A stretch of 64,000 nt of DNA from contig NZ_JAHYSG010000001.1 of assembly GCF_022095675.1 (NCBI RefSeq), positions 303,711-367,710 of the forward strand, given 5' to 3'. Positions 1 through 6,797 of this stretch are shown piece after piece (position 1 is the stretch's first letter; each line of letters opens with the position of its first letter). Made by a program: the position numbers and the translations under genes. The DNA comes from Dactylosporangium sp. AC04546 (lineage in GTDB: Bacteria; Actinomycetota; Actinomycetes; Mycobacteriales; Micromonosporaceae). The notes beneath the pieces are model-generated. The model was not told the DNA's origin and did not search any database. It saw only the letters and a program-made list of their open reading frames with translations.

Positions 1-1241
1 GTGGCCATGACGGCGGTACCCACGGAGCCGCCGACGTTGCGGGCGTTGAGGTTGACCGCGCCGGCCACGGCGGACTGCGACGGCGGCGCCGAGACCACCA
101 CGAGCGTGGCGAGCGAGGCCAGGGCTACGCCCAGCGCGACGCCGTAGACCCCGAGCGTGGTCACCAGCTGCCACGTGGCCGCGTACCCCCACGCGACGAC
201 GGCGAGGCAGCCGGCGATGACCACGCTCGAGGAGACCACGACCCGCCGCGAGCCGTTGCGCCGTACGAGACCCGCGGTGACCAGGCCGCCGACGAAGACC
301 GCGCTGGCCAGTGGCAGCATCAGCAGGCCGGACTCGGTGACGGTGGCGCCGACGCCGTAGCCGGTCGACGACGGCGCCTGCAGCAGCTGCGGTACGAACG
401 CGTAGACCGCGAACATCGCGAAGCCGAGCAGGAACGAGACCGCGTTGCCCGACCGGATGGCCGGGATCCGCATCATCTTCAGGTCGATGAGCGGATGCCG
501 GGCGCGGGACTCGAGCCGCAGCCAGCCGGCGGCGAGCGCCGCCGCGACGGCGTAGAGACCGAGCGTGCGCCCGCTGGCCCAGCCCCAGCGGGAGGCTTCG
601 GTGGTGGCCAGCACGAAGGTGGCCAGGGCGCCGGCCAGGAACGGTGCCGGCGCCCAGGAGATCGGCTCGGCCCGCCCGGCCGAGGCGGGCACGACGAAGA
701 CGGCCACGACGGCGGTGGCCGCGATCATCAGCATCGGCAGGAGGAACAGCCACCGGTAGCCCAACGCGTCGACGATCGGCCCGGCCAGCACCAGCCCGGC
801 GCTCGCGCCGATCCCGCTGATCGCCGCCAGGACGCCGATCGCCGAGGGCACCCGCTCGGCCGGGAACTCGTCGCGCACGATGCCGAAGGCCAGCGGCATC
901 ACCGCGCCGCCGGCGCCCTGCAGCACGCGCGCCGCCGTCATGATGCCGATGCCGGGCGCGAGCGCCGCGCCGAGCGAGCCCGCGGCCAGCATGCCGAGCG
1001 CGGCGACCAGCATCGGCTTCTTGCCGACCGCGTCGCCGAGCCGGCCGAGGATCGGGGTGGCGATCGCGGCCGACAGGAGGTATCCGCTGACCACCCACGT
1101 GACGCTGCGCGCGTCGGTGTGCAGCGCGCGGCGGATCTCCGGCAGCACCGGGATGACCATCGCTTGCAGCAGCGCGAACGCGGTGGTGGCGACGACGAGC
1201 ACGCCGAACGTCGCGGCCGGGCGCGAAGGGAGGTACCGCAT
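1..1241 (-). CDS. MFS drug/solute exporter, DHA2-like (3' end cut by window)
   Basis: Major facilitator superfamily transporter that probably exports a small molecule by proton antiport across the cytoplasmic membrane. About 413 codons are visible; the C-terminus lies beyond the left edge. Hydrophobic segments follow one another along the whole protein, and the loop after the second one carries the MFS motif A (GRLGDAVGKKP, residues 66-76). A later motif-C-like glycine-rich stretch (GIGASAGLVLAGP) suits an antiporter of the EmrB/QacA type with 14 helices. The start at 1241 is preceded by an AGGAG ribosome site. It lies downstream of the solute-binding protein gene on the same strand but is separated from it by a strong hairpin, so it is probably a separate unit. 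Substrate unknown. Confidence 0.88.
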   Translation of the reverse strand, partial: MRYLPSRPAATFGVLVVATTAFALLQAMVIPVLPEIRRALHTDARSVTWVVSGYLLSAAIATPILGRLGDAVGKKPMLVAALGMLAAGSLGAALAPGIGIMTAARVLQGAGGAVMPLAFGIVRDEFPAERVPSAIGVLAAISGIGASAGLVLAGPIVDALGYRWLFLLPMLMIAATAVVAVFVVPASAGRAEPISWAPAPFLAGALATFVLATTEASRWGWASGRTLGLYAVAAALAAGWLRLESRARHPLIDLKMMRIPAIRSGNAVSFLLGFAMFAVYAFVPQLLQAPSSTGYGVGATVTESGLLMLPLASAVFVGGLVTAGLVRRNGSRRVVVSSSVVIAGCLAVVAWGYAATWQLVTTLGVYGVALGVALASLATLVVVSAPPSQSAVAGAVNLNARNVGGSVGTAVMA

Positions 1242-1270
1242 CGGGCTTCTCCTGCGGAGGTGATGGAGCG

Positions 1271-1302
1271 GTCCGGGCGCCCCGGTGGCGGGGCGCCCGG
1301 AC
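1271..1302 (-). terminator. Hairpin terminator after the solute-binding protein gene
   Basis: A perfect 13-bp stem (1271-1283 with 1290-1302) and a 6-base loop lie 26 bp beyond the stop of the 1328-2533 gene. There is no T-run, as is usual in GC-rich actinobacteria. It would separate that gene from the exporter downstream. Confidence 0.65.
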
Positions 1303-1327
1303 CTGGACGGTTGGATCGTGGCGCGGC

Positions 1328-2533
1328 TCAGCCGGCCGACGGGACGCTGAGCCCCTTCTCGACCGGGCCGTACTTGGTGAAGACGAAGTCGCCCGGGCCG
1401 AACGTCGGGAAGTGGTTGTCGGCGGAGAACGTCACCGGGCTGACGTAGAGCGGCATGTCCGCCGGCTTGGCGCCCTCCAGGGCCTTCGCCATCTTCTTGG
1501 CGTCGAGGCTGCCGGCGAGGTTGGCGGCCGCGGCGGCCAGGATGACGTCGTGGTAGGCGACGAGGTACGTGTTGATCGGGAACGGCAGCTTGCCGCCGGA
1601 CTTGGCCAGCACCGCGTCGTAGAACTTCTTGAACGCCGCGCTCTCGGTCTGCGGGGTGCCCTTGACGCTCGTCGCGAGCTGCTGGAACAGGATGCCGTCG
1701 TAGGTGTTCGCCGGGGCGAGGTCGGCGAGGTTGTTGGCGGAGTACGTCTGCGCGGCGATCGTCGGCAGGGTGACCGCGAGCTTGGCGCGGGCCTTGGCCA
1801 TGGCGCCGGCGGCGGGGCTGTAGCCGGCGAAGATCAGCGCGGCGGGGTTCGGGGCGAGGACCTGCTGGAGCTGGGGTGTGGCGTCGATCGAGTCCGGCGG
1901 GACGCGGGCGAAGGTGACGGCGATGTCGGCCGCCTTGAACGCGGGGCCGGCAACCGCCTCGAACGCCTGGCCCGAGGCGTCGTCGATGTCGAGGATGCCG
2001 ACGCTCTTGTACCCGCTCTCCTTCGCCTTGCTCACCAGGCTGCCGACGTAGTCGGGGATGGTGTGGGCGTTGCCGAACTCCAGCGGGTACTTCTTCGGGT
2101 CGTTGAAGGTCGCCGACGTGAAGTGCTGGGAGGTGAAGATGCCGGCCTGGGCGAGGATCGGGATGCCGGCCGGGATCTCGGAGGCGACGCCGGGGATGAC
2201 GGCGTGCGGCTTGCCTCCGCTGAGCAGCTCCTGCAGCTTGGCCGCCGACTGGTCGGCGCTGCCGGCGTTGTCGATGTAGTTGATTTTGAGGGGCTGGCCG
2301 AGCACGCCGCCGTTGTCGTTGACGACCTGGACGGCGGCGTCCATGCCCTGCTGCATGGCCCCGCCGACGACGGCGAGCGGGCCGCTGAGCGCGACCAACG
2401 CGTCGATCTTCATCGGTCCGCCGCCAGACCCGTTGCCCGAGCCGGAGCCGTCCCCGGCGTCGTCGCCGCACGCGGCGACCACCAGTAACGACACCGCCAG
2501 CGCTGCCGCGATCGCGGCCCGCCGAGTTCTCAT
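1328..2533 (-). CDS. ABC transporter substrate-binding lipoprotein, LivJ/LivK (Peripla_BP_6) type
   Basis: Extracytoplasmic binding protein of a branched-chain-amino-acid-type (HAAT) ABC importer; it captures the substrate outside the cell and hands it to LivH/LivM. The 401-residue form starts at 2533 with a GGAG ribosome site and a lipoprotein signal: RTRR, a hydrophobic stretch, then lipobox VAAC with Cys22. A longer frame starting at 2569 would run into the palindrome at 2561-2581 and is less likely. The mature part has the periplasmic-binding type-1 fold pattern (IDALVALSGPLA near the N-terminus, VAYHDVILAAAA near the C-terminus). Its partner permease and ATPase genes are 3.4 kb away on the other strand (5929-9379). 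In catabolic clusters such proteins often bind aromatic or alicyclic acids rather than amino acids; the ligand here is unknown. Confidence 0.9.
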   Translation of the reverse strand: MRTRRAAIAAALAVSLLVVAACGDDAGDGSGSGNGSGGGPMKIDALVALSGPLAVVGGAMQQGMDAAVQVVNDNGGVLGQPLKINYIDNAGSADQSAAKLQELLSGGKPHAVIPGVASEIPAGIPILAQAGIFTSQHFTSATFNDPKKYPLEFGNAHTIPDYVGSLVSKAKESGYKSVGILDIDDASGQAFEAVAGPAFKAADIAVTFARVPPDSIDATPQLQQVLAPNPAALIFAGYSPAAGAMAKARAKLAVTLPTIAAQTYSANNLADLAPANTYDGILFQQLATSVKGTPQTESAAFKKFYDAVLAKSGGKLPFPINTYLVAYHDVILAAAAANLAGSLDAKKMAKALEGAKPADMPLYVSPVTFSADNHFPTFGPGDFVFTKYGPVEKGLSVPSAG

Positions 2534-2560
2534 GGCGTTCACTCCACTTCTTCTTATTAT

Positions 2561-2581
2561 CCAATTCATTTAAATGATTGG
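2561..2581. promoter_or_regulatory. AT-rich palindrome upstream of the solute-binding protein gene
   Basis: CCAATTCATTTAAATGATTGG is a near-perfect palindrome (one extra base) centred on CATTTAAATG, 28 bp upstream of the start at 2533, in an otherwise very GC-rich region. The octamer ATCATTTA (minus strand) recurs before livH at 5869-5876. Candidate operator, perhaps for the GntR/FCD protein at 9388. Confidence 0.6.
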
Positions 2582-2651
2582 CGGGACAGTAGCCAGCGGC
2601 CCTGGTTGCGTCAAGGTCGTGGCGGGTTGGTGCGGTGGGCGGGCGGGTGCC

Positions 2652-3455
2652 CTACTGGAAGGTGAAGGAGGGGGTACGGCGCTCCCGGAACGCCGCTCGT
2701 GCCTCGGCGCTGTCGGTCGTCCGCGCGCTGAGCACCTGTTGGCGGTTCTCGAGCTCGATCGCCGCGTCCAGGGACGGCAATTCCAGGCCCAGCCACATGC
2801 CCTGCTTGGTCAACTCCAGCGCCATCGGTGCCGCGTCGAGCAGGGCGTCGATCGTCGTGTCCACCGTGGAGCCGAGCGCGGCGGGCTCGACGACGCCGGC
2901 GAGCAGCCCGATCCGCAGCGCCTCGGCGGCGTCGAACCGGCGCCCGGTGAGCATCAGCTCGTGGGCCCGGCCGGCGCCGACCAGCCGCGGCAGCAGCCAG
3001 CTGATGCCGAGGTCGCAGCCGCTGGCGCCGATGCGGATGAACGCGGTCGTGAAGACCGCCGTCGACGCGGCGAAGCGGATGTCCGCCGCGCACGCCAGCG
3101 CGAGGCCGAAGCCCGCGGCGGGCCCGTTGACGGCGGCGACGACCGGCTTCGGCAGCCGGTGCACCCGCTGGATCAGTGTCGCGACGAGGCGCTGGAACGC
3201 CAGGTCACGGTATACCTGGCTCATGTCCGCCGTGCCGGGAGCGTCGCCGTAGCCGTCGAGGTCCAGGCCGGCACTGAAGCCCCGCCCGGCGCCGGTGACC
3301 ACGACCACCCGGCAGCGCGGATCGCGCTCCGCCGCGTCGAGCGCGTCGTGCAGGCCCTGGGCCAGCTCGGCGTTGACCGCGTTGAGCTTCTCCGGGCGGT
3401 GCAGCTCGATGCGGTACACGCCGGGCCTGGGTCGGGACACGTCGACGGCGCTCAC
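2652..3455 (-). CDS. Crotonase-fold enzyme (enoyl-CoA hydratase/isomerase family) lacking both classical glutamates
   Basis: Member of the crotonase superfamily, 267 residues, acting on an acyl-CoA thioester in the cytoplasm. The N-terminal substrate loop (HRPEKLNAVN, residues 19-28) and the first oxyanion segment (GFSAGLDL, 59-66) are present. The two catalytic glutamates of hydratases are not: by eye, Gly117 takes the place of rat Glu144 and Phe139 that of Glu164. The segment GASGCDLGISWLLPR resembles divergent actinobacterial EchA proteins. It may therefore be a ring- or C-C-bond hydrolase or an isomerase rather than a true hydratase (inference). The GTG start at 3455 overlaps the stop of the upstream gene (GTGA), so the pair is translationally coupled. 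Confidence 0.88.
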   Translation of the reverse strand: MSAVDVSRPRPGVYRIELHRPEKLNAVNAELAQGLHDALDAAERDPRCRVVVVTGAGRGFSAGLDLDGYGDAPGTADMSQVYRDLAFQRLVATLIQRVHRLPKPVVAAVNGPAAGFGLALACAADIRFAASTAVFTTAFIRIGASGCDLGISWLLPRLVGAGRAHELMLTGRRFDAAEALRIGLLAGVVEPAALGSTVDTTIDALLDAAPMALELTKQGMWLGLELPSLDAAIELENRQQVLSARTTDSAEARAAFRERRTPSFTFQ

Positions 3456-4501
3456 GGGCGCACCGCCGCGAACGGGAAGTTGCCGGCCTGGGTGCCCCAT
3501 TCGTGCACGACATCGCCGGCCAGCCGGGTGGCCCGCCCCCAGTGATACAGCTCGGCCTCGATCCGGCCCACCTGCCGGCAGTAGTAGGCCCCCTCGTTGC
3601 CGTCGAGCTCGAACTGGTCGCTGACCCGGCCGTCGGTGAGCCGGGCGAAGAACTCCAGCTCGCCCTGGGCGGCCTTGAGCGTGACCACCTCCGGGCGGGG
3701 CAGCCCGGTGCCGTGCTCGATGCGGAACCGCTCGACGGACGAGGCGAACGCGAACGTGCTCAGGATCGGCTCGCCCTCCCGATACAGCACGAACGGCGTG
3801 AAGTGCCGGTAGCCGAGCTGTTCGGACGCCGCGGAGTCGGTCCACAGTCCCGTGTATTCGCCGCACGTGAAGTGTCCCCAGGTCCAGACCGACTGGGCGG
3901 ACCGCGCCTTCTCCCGGCCGGCCAGCGGCAGCGACGACAGCTGCTTCTCGGTGTGGACCCGGCCGCGCACCGGCACGCGGTCGCCGTCGAGGGCGATCCA
4001 GCCGGAGACATCGGCCCGCGGCGCGACCGGCCACCAGCCGACCGCGGCGCCCGACTCGGGGCGGTGGTGGGTGAAGCCGGGGGAGGCGGTGGTGAACTTG
4101 ACCCCGGCGCAGACGACCGTTGCCGTCAGCTCCAGCTGCACCCGGCCGACGTCCAGGCTGAGGTCGAACGCGGCCGGGTCGCCTCGCTCGGATAGCCGAC
4201 CAACCAGTTGGTTGTTATCTCCCCATCGGCCACCGAACGGGTACGGCTCGAACTCGTCCGGCGCGAAGCCGGTGTTCAGCTCGAGGAACGGCTGCCCGGG
4301 GCGTAGCAGGTTGACGGTGACCGCCGGGCGGCCACCGTCGAACGGTCGCGAGCGGTACAGGCCGATGCCGACCTGCCACCCGTTGTCCAGCGCGGCGTCG
4401 AGCCACCACAGCTCGACGTATTCGGGGTCGCCGGCGCCCAGCTCGGTGCGCCAGGCCAACTCGGCCGCCGTGATCGGTCGGAACGCTCGGACGGCACTCA
4501 T
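3452..4501 (-). CDS. AttH/CrtC-like (lipocalin-fold) protein of unknown function
   Basis: 349 residues, no signal peptide, no membrane segments. The middle and C-terminal parts are rich in alternating beta-strand patterns. Segments such as WTWGHFTCGEYTGLW and DVVHEWGTQAGNFPF recall the AttH / hydroxyneurosporene-hydratase-like (CrtC) family, whose lipocalin-like folds include terpenoid hydratases and Diels-Alderase-like enzymes. This assignment is by pattern only. It is the first gene of a two-gene minus-strand operon with the crotonase at 2652 and is divergent from the acyl-CoA dehydrogenase at 4663. A copy of the cluster operator lies inside its coding sequence (4200-4215). A role in hydrating or rearranging an isoprenoid substrate is possible but unproven. 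Confidence 0.75.
   Translation of the reverse strand: MSAVRAFRPITAAELAWRTELGAGDPEYVELWWLDAALDNGWQVGIGLYRSRPFDGGRPAVTVNLLRPGQPFLELNTGFAPDEFEPYPFGGRWGDNNQLVGRLSERGDPAAFDLSLDVGRVQLELTATVVCAGVKFTTASPGFTHHRPESGAAVGWWPVAPRADVSGWIALDGDRVPVRGRVHTEKQLSSLPLAGREKARSAQSVWTWGHFTCGEYTGLWTDSAASEQLGYRHFTPFVLYREGEPILSTFAFASSVERFRIEHGTGLPRPEVVTLKAAQGELEFFARLTDGRVSDQFELDGNEGAYYCRQVGRIEAELYHWGRATRLAGDVVHEWGTQAGNFPFAAVRP
4200..4215. promoter_or_regulatory. Intragenic copy of the CCAACCR-NN-YGGTTGG operator
   Basis: CCAACCAGTTGGTTGT matches the cluster palindrome at every position but the last. It lies about 290 bp inside the gene read from 4501 and encodes the Asn-Asn-Gln-Leu-Val-Gly segment. It may be a roadblock, loop partner or internal promoter site. 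Confidence 0.6.
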
Positions 4502-4635
4502 CGCATCGCCTCGATTCGCATCGGCTTGGGCCCGGGGTCGGTCCGGCTTCGGTTCGTTCGGACCGGTCGACGTCGGTGTGCGGTTGCTGTTGTCGTTCGT
4601 GCGTCACTCTGTTGTACTGGTCCCCATGTAGTCAA

Positions 4636-4651
4636 CCCACCGGTCGGTTAA
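4636..4651. promoter_or_regulatory. Degenerate CCAACCR-NN-YGGTTGG operator in a divergent promoter region
   Basis: CCCACCGGTCGGTTAA keeps the half-site pattern (CCCACCG / CGGTTAA) and lies 12 bp before the GTG start at 4663, in the space between the genes starting at 4501 (minus) and 4663 (plus). It is well placed to control the rightward gene. Confidence 0.6.
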
Positions 4652-4662
4652 GAGAGGCTCGA

Positions 4663-5817
4663 GTGAACTTCAGCGAGTCGAGTGAGCACCTTGCCCTTCG
4701 CGGTGCGGTGAGCGAGATCGGGGCCAAGTACGGCCACGAGTACTTCGCCCGGTGTGCGGCGGAGGGGCGATTCACCCACGAGCTCTGGTCGACGATTTTC
4801 GACAACGGGTTCGGCGGCGTGAACCTGCCGGAGGAGTACGGCGGCGGCGGTGGTGGCATCCAGGAGATGGCGATCGTCATCGAGGAGCTCGCCGCGCGCG
4901 GCTGCCCGCTGCTGTTCCTGATCGTCGCCGGCATGTGCGGCCCGATCATCGACGAGTTCGGCACCGTGGCGCAGAAGGAGCGGTGGCTGCCGGGTCTGGC
5001 CGCCGGCCGGATGAAGATGGCCTTCGCGATCACCGAGTCCGGCGCCGGGTCCAACGCCCCGAACCTCGCCACCACCGCCACCCGCGCCGGTGATGGCTGG
5101 GTCATCAAGGGCGCCAAGCAGTACATCACCGGCATGGACGTGGCCGACGCCGTGCTTGTCGTGACGCGCACCGGCACCGACCCACGGGGCCGGGGCCTGC
5201 TGACCCTGTTCGTCGTGGACACCGGCACCCCCGGGCTGGAGTTCCGGCCGATCCCGATGGAGATCAAGGCGCCGGACCGCCAGTTCGCGGTGTTCTTCGA
5301 CGACGTCGCGGTGCCGGCCGACCGCCTGGTCGGTGGCACGGCGGACCAGGGACTGCGGCAGATCTTCTCCGGCCTCAACCCGGAGCGGATCAACGTCGCG
5401 GCCCAGGCGACCGGGCTCGGGCGGTACTTCCTGGACAAGGCGGTCGCCTATGCCAGGGACCGGGCGGTGTGGGGCGTGCCGATCGGCTCCCACCAGGGCG
5501 TCGCCCATCCGCTGGCCGAGGTGAAGATCGAGCTGGAGCTCGCCCGGCTGATGACCGCCCGGGCGGCGTGGCAGTTCGACAACGGCGAGGCCGGCGTGGG
5601 TGAGGCGGCGGCGGTGGCGAAACTGGCCGCGGCCGACGCGGTGCTGCACGCCTTCGACCAGACCGTCCAGGTGCACGGCGGCAACGCGTTCGCCACCGAG
5701 TACGGCATCGGCGACCTGTGGGGGCTGACGCGGCTCATGCGGTCGGCGCCGGTGAGCCGGGAAATGGTGCTCAACTACGTCGCGCAGCACTCGCTCGGCC
5801 TGCCGCGATCGTACTGA
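4663..5817 (+). CDS. Acyl-CoA dehydrogenase (single-gene type)
   Basis: FAD-dependent enzyme that introduces an alpha,beta double bond in an acyl-CoA, passing electrons to ETF. 384 residues from the GTG at 4663, chosen because GAGAGG lies 8 bp upstream and the operator at 4636-4651 would fall inside any longer frame. FAITESGAGSN (121-131) is the FAD/substrate signature of the family. The C-terminal helix carries VSREMV, where Glu (about residue 365) aligns by eye with the catalytic Glu of TSEIM motifs. It stands alone, divergent from the 3452-4501 operon, and is followed by a hairpin. Unlike the dehydrogenases at 26942 and 34750 it has no adjacent partner, so a homotetramer is likely. Confidence 0.93.
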   Translation: MNFSESSEHLALRGAVSEIGAKYGHEYFARCAAEGRFTHELWSTIFDNGFGGVNLPEEYGGGGGGIQEMAIVIEELAARGCPLLFLIVAGMCGPIIDEFGTVAQKERWLPGLAAGRMKMAFAITESGAGSNAPNLATTATRAGDGWVIKGAKQYITGMDVADAVLVVTRTGTDPRGRGLLTLFVVDTGTPGLEFRPIPMEIKAPDRQFAVFFDDVAVPADRLVGGTADQGLRQIFSGLNPERINVAAQATGLGRYFLDKAVAYARDRAVWGVPIGSHQGVAHPLAEVKIELELARLMTARAAWQFDNGEAGVGEAAAVAKLAAADAVLHAFDQTVQVHGGNAFATEYGIGDLWGLTRLMRSAPVSREMVLNYVAQHSLGLPRSY

Positions 5818-5823
5818 ACCGCC

Positions 5824-5846
5824 CCGCGCCGCTGTGGACGGCGCGG
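5824..5846 (+). terminator. Short GC hairpin after the acyl-CoA dehydrogenase
   Basis: CCGCGCCG (5824-5831) pairs with CGGCGCGG (5839-5846) across a 7-base loop, 6 bp beyond the stop at 5817, and is followed by a pyrimidine-rich stretch. Confidence 0.55.
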
Positions 5847-5861
5847 AGCTGTCTCTTCTGT

Positions 5862-5882
5862 CATTGAAATCATTTAGTTTTG
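5862..5882. promoter_or_regulatory. AT-rich promoter/operator region before livH
   Basis: An isolated AT-rich patch holds AATCATTTA (5868-5876), identical to nine bases of the palindrome before the solute-binding protein gene when that is read on the minus strand. It lies about 50 bp upstream of livH and probably contains the promoter and a shared operator half-site. Confidence 0.5.
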
Positions 5883-5928
5883 TCGAACCCACGGCCCTGG
5901 GGCCGTGCAGGACTGCGTAGGGGCTGTC

Positions 5929-6795
5929 GTGACGATTGTCTGGGCCGGGCTGTCGGTCGGCGCTGTCTATGCGCTCACCGCCATCGGCTACAACATCACG
6001 ATGACGTTCGGCGGCGTGTTCAACTTCGCCCACGGTGCGTTCGTCATCCTCAGTGCGTTCTTCTCGTGGTACGTCATGGTCGACCTCGGCTGGCCGTGGT
6101 GGTCGGCGGCGCTGCTCGGCGCGGCCCTCGGTGCGCTGCTCGGTGGTCTCGAGGAGCTCGTCGCGGTACGCCCGGTGCTGCGCCGCACCGACACCCGCGC
6201 GCTGCTGGTGACCACCGTCGGCGCGTTCGTCGTCATCGAGGGCGTGCTCGCCGCGACCTGGGGCGCCACCCCCAAATCGGTCGACTTCTTCGCCGGCGAG
6301 GACGCCTTCACGTTCCTCGGCGGGCGGCTGGCGCCGGTCGACGTGTGGCTGATCGCGGTCGCCGTTCTGGCCGGGGCCGGCATGCACGTGTTCTCCCGGC
6401 GCAGCCTGTGGGGCCTCGCCGCCCGTGGCGCCACCAGCGACCCGGACGCCGCCAAGGCCCGGGGCATCAACGTCGGCGCGTTGCGCGCCGGCGGGTTCGC
6501 GCTCGCCGGCGCGCTCGCCGGGCTGCTCGGCCCGCTCGTCACCCCGAAGACCGGCGCCAGCGTCGGCATCGCGGTCAGCATGACCATCTTCGGCTTCGTC
6601 GCCCTCGCGGTCGGCGGCTTCGGCAGCTTCGCCGGGTGCGTCGTCGGCGGCCTGCTCATCGGGCTGATCCAGGCCTACGGCAGCCGTTACCTCGGGGTCG
6701 AGTACCCGCCGCTGCTGCTGTTCGTCGTGCTGCTCGTGGTACTGCTGCTGAAACCCACCGGCCTGTTCGGCAAGCACGGCATGCGGGCGGTGTGA
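5929..6795 (+). CDS. livH: Branched-chain amino acid-type ABC transporter permease LivH
   Basis: Inner-membrane permease of the HAAT import system, pairing with the LivM half encoded next. From the GTG at 5929 it has 288 residues and about eight hydrophobic helices. The N-terminus (MTIVWAGLSVGAVYALTAIG) is typical of LivH. AGGGG lies 7 bp upstream of this start; an in-frame GTG at 5905 would add eight residues but has a poorer ribosome site. It is the first gene of livH - livM/G - livF, with only a 2-bp gap before the next gene. Its promoter region carries an AT-rich motif shared with the binding-protein gene, so the two separated parts of the transporter are probably co-regulated. Confidence 0.93.
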   Translation: MTIVWAGLSVGAVYALTAIGYNITMTFGGVFNFAHGAFVILSAFFSWYVMVDLGWPWWSAALLGAALGALLGGLEELVAVRPVLRRTDTRALLVTTVGAFVVIEGVLAATWGATPKSVDFFAGEDAFTFLGGRLAPVDVWLIAVAVLAGAGMHVFSRRSLWGLAARGATSDPDAAKARGINVGALRAGGFALAGALAGLLGPLVTPKTGASVGIAVSMTIFGFVALAVGGFGSFAGCVVGGLLIGLIQAYGSRYLGVEYPPLLLFVVLLVVLLLKPTGLFGKHGMRAV

Positions 6796-6797
6796 CG

